A stretch of DNA of 16,055 nt from Cloacimonetes bacterium UBA6081. Its GTDB lineage: Bacteria; Cloacimonadota; Cloacimonadia; Cloacimonadales; Cloacimonadaceae. The translations under genes were made by a program, and so were the position numbers. Within the stretch, counting starts at the first letter, position 1. The number at the start of each line of letters is the position of its first letter. The stretch is from contig DIXL01000060.1 of assembly GCA_002428685.1 (NCBI GenBank), forward strand, positions 34,963 through 51,017. The letters run 5' to 3'. A model generated the notes under the pieces. That model made no database searches. It had not been told where the DNA came from and saw only the letters and a program-made list of their open reading frames with translations. Below are positions 14,268 through 16,055 of the stretch, one piece after another.

Positions 14268-14385
14268 AGGATTTCAGGATTATAGGCGTTGAATTTTTAG
14301 TGTGCGGTGGATCATGTGAAAACAGGATGATTAATGCAAAGCAGAAATTCTACTAATCCTTTTTCCCCTTTAATCCTAAAATCCT
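14268..14385. repeat. 15-bp inverted repeat of the AGGATT type
   Basis: AGGATTTCAGGATTA (14268-14282) and TAATCCTAAAATCCT (14371-14385) are reverse complements at 14 of 15 positions, with an 88-nt centre. Each arm is itself a tandem of AGGATT. Strings of AATCCT/AGGATT occur between genes in many genomes of this group, as I recall, so this is probably a dispersed repeat. Confidence 0.55.
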
Positions 14386-14522
14386 TGTTTCGAAAACTGA
14401 TACCACTACTTACTCGATTATTTATTACCCCCCAGTTAAAAATCGGCGGAGATGGTGGTAAAACCCCAAGGGGTTAGGATGGGCTTCCTAAATAGCCACC
14501 CGGAACCAACCTGGAACCATCC

Positions 14523-14550
14523 TAGCCCATCTTTCGCAAAATAGGGGCTA
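14523..14550. repeat. Hairpin repeat, left copy (TAGCCCATCTTTCGCA)
   Basis: The 16-mer TAGCCCATCTTTCGCA (14523-14538) recurs as its exact reverse complement at 15865-15880 on the other side of the transposase. Here it forms a hairpin with GGGCTA (14545-14550). GATGGGCT at 14476-14483 can also pair with AGCCCATC at 14524-14531. It lies about 45 bp outside the inferred IS left end. Confidence 0.55.
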
Positions 14551-14580
14551 AGTTATTGCAAAATAGAGAGGGGGTTGTTC

Positions 14581-15753
14581 ATTTGGGCACTAAACTCTGT
14601 GTTTGGAAATGACTTGATTTTTGCGCACTTTTACGTTTAGCAAAGTGTAGATTTGGGCGGCTTTTGCTTCCGGGAGCCCTGTTTGCCTGATGTGAATCCT
14701 GAAACCCTTCGAATCGTTGAAGATCATGGTTGCCCTCATGTGAGTCTCTACTCGTTTCTTGATAGTGGTCCAGCTGGCATGGTAATTGCTTTGATTCAGC
14801 TTATACACAATGCTTTTCAAGATGGCATAAGCTAATACAGAATAGAACAGATGTGCTTCAATCCGACTATCGGTTCGATGAAAGATTGGTCTGGTGCCAA
14901 GCTCTGATTTCATGGCCCGAAATGCCGCTTCAACCTCGGATAGTTTCAGGTAAAAATCCCATATTTGCTGCGCACCCAGATCACAGTTATTGGTTTCGAT
15001 CACGTAGCAACCGGGATATTCCGCTCTACATGACTTGCGTTTGTGATCATCCAATTTTATGCCGGCTACTTTGCCTTCCTGACGGAGGTCAGGCTCAAGC
15101 TTGAATTCATCCTGACCGGCGAGGGAACTATATTTTTCCATAATACGCCCAATTCTGATCATTATCTTGTCTCGATCTTTGATATATCCATGGTGGGAAT
15201 GCCCCGATCCAGGCTCACAGCGGGCCTAGACAGACGATCTATCAGGTCTTCTTGCTCTTCATAAATCTCTTTCAGTATCTCAGGGAGCGTCATTGGTTCT
15301 GACTGGTTGCCGCTATAGATTTTACTATACACGGGGAAGCCATGCTGATCCACTACCAAAGCCAAAGTTACCAGAGGACAATCGCTACGCTTTTCTTTGC
15401 TCTTGTAGCGCGTTAGCTTGTCTTCGCCGGTCACCCTCTGCCGTGCCCAATGAGTGCGTAAACTTCATGTAGATCTGCCCTGCCAGCTGTTCAATCTGGT
15501 CCGAAAATCTCAAGTCACGAGTATAACCCTTGACTCTGCGATCAATAAGGGTACTCAGGATCTTTTGTTCCTCATTAGTGATATCCAGGCGTCCAAGATG
15601 TAAAAGCACGGTATTTCGTGGCCCCTTCTCAGTATTCCGAGACTCCATCAACTGGTAATAAGCAGAGCTAACACCTGTTCTTTTGCTATGAACGAGCTTT
15701 TTTCTAATAAACATGGACACTACTCAAAAGAGTCCCAGAAAAGTGCCAAGAGT
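14581..15753 (-). mobile_element. Decayed IS1634/IS4-superfamily insertion sequence
   Basis: About 1.17 kb containing a broken transposase gene on the minus strand. Imperfect terminal inverted repeats are suggested by TTTGGGCACTAAACTCTG at 14582-14599, which contains the transposase stop, and the reverse complement of CAGAAAAGTGCCAAGAG at 15736-15752; they share TTGG and CACT with one gap and several mismatches. Intact relatives are longer (transposases of roughly 500-600 aa), which fits internal deletions. I see no matching target duplications, so the insertion is old or rearranged. The true ends could instead be the 16-bp repeats at 14523 and 15880. Confidence 0.7.
14590..15714 (-). pseudogene. 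Transposase, IS1634 family, with two internal deletions/frameshifts
   Basis: Three frames carry consecutive pieces of one DDE transposase. Piece 1 (15714 to about 15460): MFIRKKLVHSKRTGVSSAYY and GLRDIT-like LGRLDIT, the usual N-terminus. Piece 2 (about 15434-15162): KEKRSDCPLVTLALVVDQ, then SGNQSEP and SLDRGI, which holds the second catalytic Asp. Piece 3 (about 15180-14590): KDRDKIMIRIGRIMEKY, then LSEVEAAFRAMKSELGTRPI with the catalytic Glu and HRTDSRIEAHLFYSVLAYAI. Between pieces 1 and 2 the section carrying the first catalytic Asp is gone, and about 100 residues are missing between pieces 2 and 3. The total of about 370 codons is well short of the family length. It cannot encode an active enzyme. 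Confidence 0.88.
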
Positions 15754-15851
15754 TATTTCTCAAACAGAATCCTGATTTTGGGCTCTAACTGGCCTTTTTC
15801 AGCCAAACCGATGTCTATTTATCAATGACTTACGTAACGAAATCGCCCATT

Positions 15852-16034
15852 TTACGATTTTCCGTGCGAAAGATGGGCTAATGAATTATACAGAAAGTGT
15901 ATATATTCTTTTGTTCCCTTTCTGGTTGCACCCTCAGCAATGTTGCTGGGGATGGACACAGCCGCTCGTTGCATCTGTGAAGATGATCCATAAACTACTG
16001 ATTTTGGCAGCTTCTTGGTCAGTTCATATATCCT
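15852..16034 (-). pseudogene. Fragment of a four-helix-bundle protein gene (S23/IVP type)
   Basis: On the minus strand about 60 codons read IYELTKKLPKSVVYGSSSQ, then QRAAVSIPSNIAEGATRKG and KEYIHFLYNSLAHLS before HGKS and a TAA stop. RAAVSIPSNIAEG and KEYIxFLY are hallmarks of the small four-helix-bundle family related to the protein encoded in 23S rRNA intervening sequences (usual length about 115-125 aa). The N-terminal 20 or so residues are missing: upstream of IYEL the frame enters the right-edge IS sequence and meets TGA at 16044-16046. The C-terminal half is also gone, homology fading at the TAGCCC repeat. It is a relic caught between two mobile elements. It is not next to an rRNA gene here. 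Confidence 0.85.
15865..15880. repeat. Hairpin repeat, right copy (TGCGAAAGATGGGCTA)
   Basis: Exact reverse complement of 14523-14538. On the minus strand it opens a hairpin, TAGCCCAT pairing loosely with ATGGGCGA (15849-15842), so both copies begin a stem-loop with the same left arm and a different loop. It lies about 110 bp outside the inferred right end of the IS and overlaps the last codons of the four-helix-bundle fragment. Confidence 0.5.
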
Positions 16035-16051
16035 AGTGTTGTGTCAAACTT
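16033..16051. repeat. IS terminal sequence at right edge
   Basis: CTAGTGTTGTGTCAAACTT is the exact reverse complement of 1-19. The four-helix-bundle reading frame is recognisable up to this sequence and not within it, so the IS boundary is close to 16032. The element extends to the right, outside the window. TTGACA on the minus strand (16050-16041 region) points outward from the IS into the gene fragment. Confidence 0.65.
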
Positions 16052-16055
16052 GGTA

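Larger units (their letters stand above)
14092..14580. other. Non-coding, repeat-rich region before the IS element
   Basis: About 490 bp with no supportable gene. It contains three inverted-repeat structures annotated separately (14137-14239, 14268-14385 and 14523-14550), a near-palindrome AACCCCAAGGGGTT around 14464-14477, and GCAAAATAG repeated at 14536-14544 and 14558-14566. Confidence 0.6.

Noticed and set aside
15852..16034. Four-helix-bundle fragment as an rRNA intervening sequence
   Set aside because: No 23S rRNA flanks it, and the family also occurs widely as ordinary chromosomal genes.
1..16055. CRISPR array, tRNA or rRNA genes
   Set aside because: No regularly spaced direct repeats with spacers, and no cloverleaf or rRNA-like sequence was seen on either strand.

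Overview
The window looks like a contig from a bacterium of the Fibrobacteres-Chlorobi-Bacteroidetes group, most plausibly a Cloacimonadota (Candidatus Cloacimonas-like) genome. The reasons are a small secreted FG-GAP protein with a C-terminal type IX secretion (Por) sorting domain, a histidine kinase with an AKETAHQFGTPITSL H-box of the kind common in that group, and good AGGAG-type ribosome binding sites. The phylum assignment is inference; no rRNA or tRNA gene is present. Both window edges carry the same 19-bp sequence in inverted orientation, so the contig probably ends in two copies of one insertion sequence.

Layout. 1-439 is non-coding, with an IS end, a four-part dyad repeat and a hairpin. 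440-1384 (-) is a stomatin/paraslipin-like membrane protein, divergent from a Nif3-family dinuclear-metal protein (1523-2332, +), whose 3' end is separated from the next gene by two tandem hairpins. From about 13,050 down to 2,425 all genes lie on the minus strand and are mostly overlapping or tightly spaced, consistent with one long transcription unit. In order of transcription it holds a 55-aa Wzz-like stub, a possible 34-aa ORF, a 751-aa secreted glycoside-hydrolase-like protein, a Wzz chain-length regulator, an O-antigen ligase/polymerase-like membrane protein, MazG, a sensor histidine kinase, the NAD(P)HX repair enzyme Nnr, a sulfite-oxidase-like molybdopterin protein without its usual cysteine ligand, and an EamA transporter. 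The first part is a surface-polysaccharide module. The second part is metabolite housecleaning plus signalling, joined by 8-, 56-, 4-, 1- and 4-nt overlaps.

12,951-13,509 is a non-coding region with a candidate minus-strand promoter, a nested hairpin leader and several inverted repeats. 13,510-14,091 (+) is a minimal one-repeat FG-GAP protein with a sorting tail. 14,092-14,580 is non-coding and rich in inverted repeats. 14,581-15,753 is a decayed IS1634/IS4-type element whose transposase has lost two internal segments. 15,852-16,034 is a fragment of a four-helix-bundle (S23-type) protein gene, cut off at its 5' end exactly where the right-edge IS sequence begins.

The most interesting observations are the stand-alone Wzz transmembrane stub with a structured leader, the Cys-to-Ser change and possible second start in the molybdopterin protein, the tandem duplication in the kinase sensor domain, the unrecognised secreted hydrolase-like protein heading the polysaccharide genes, and the dyad repeat near the left edge.
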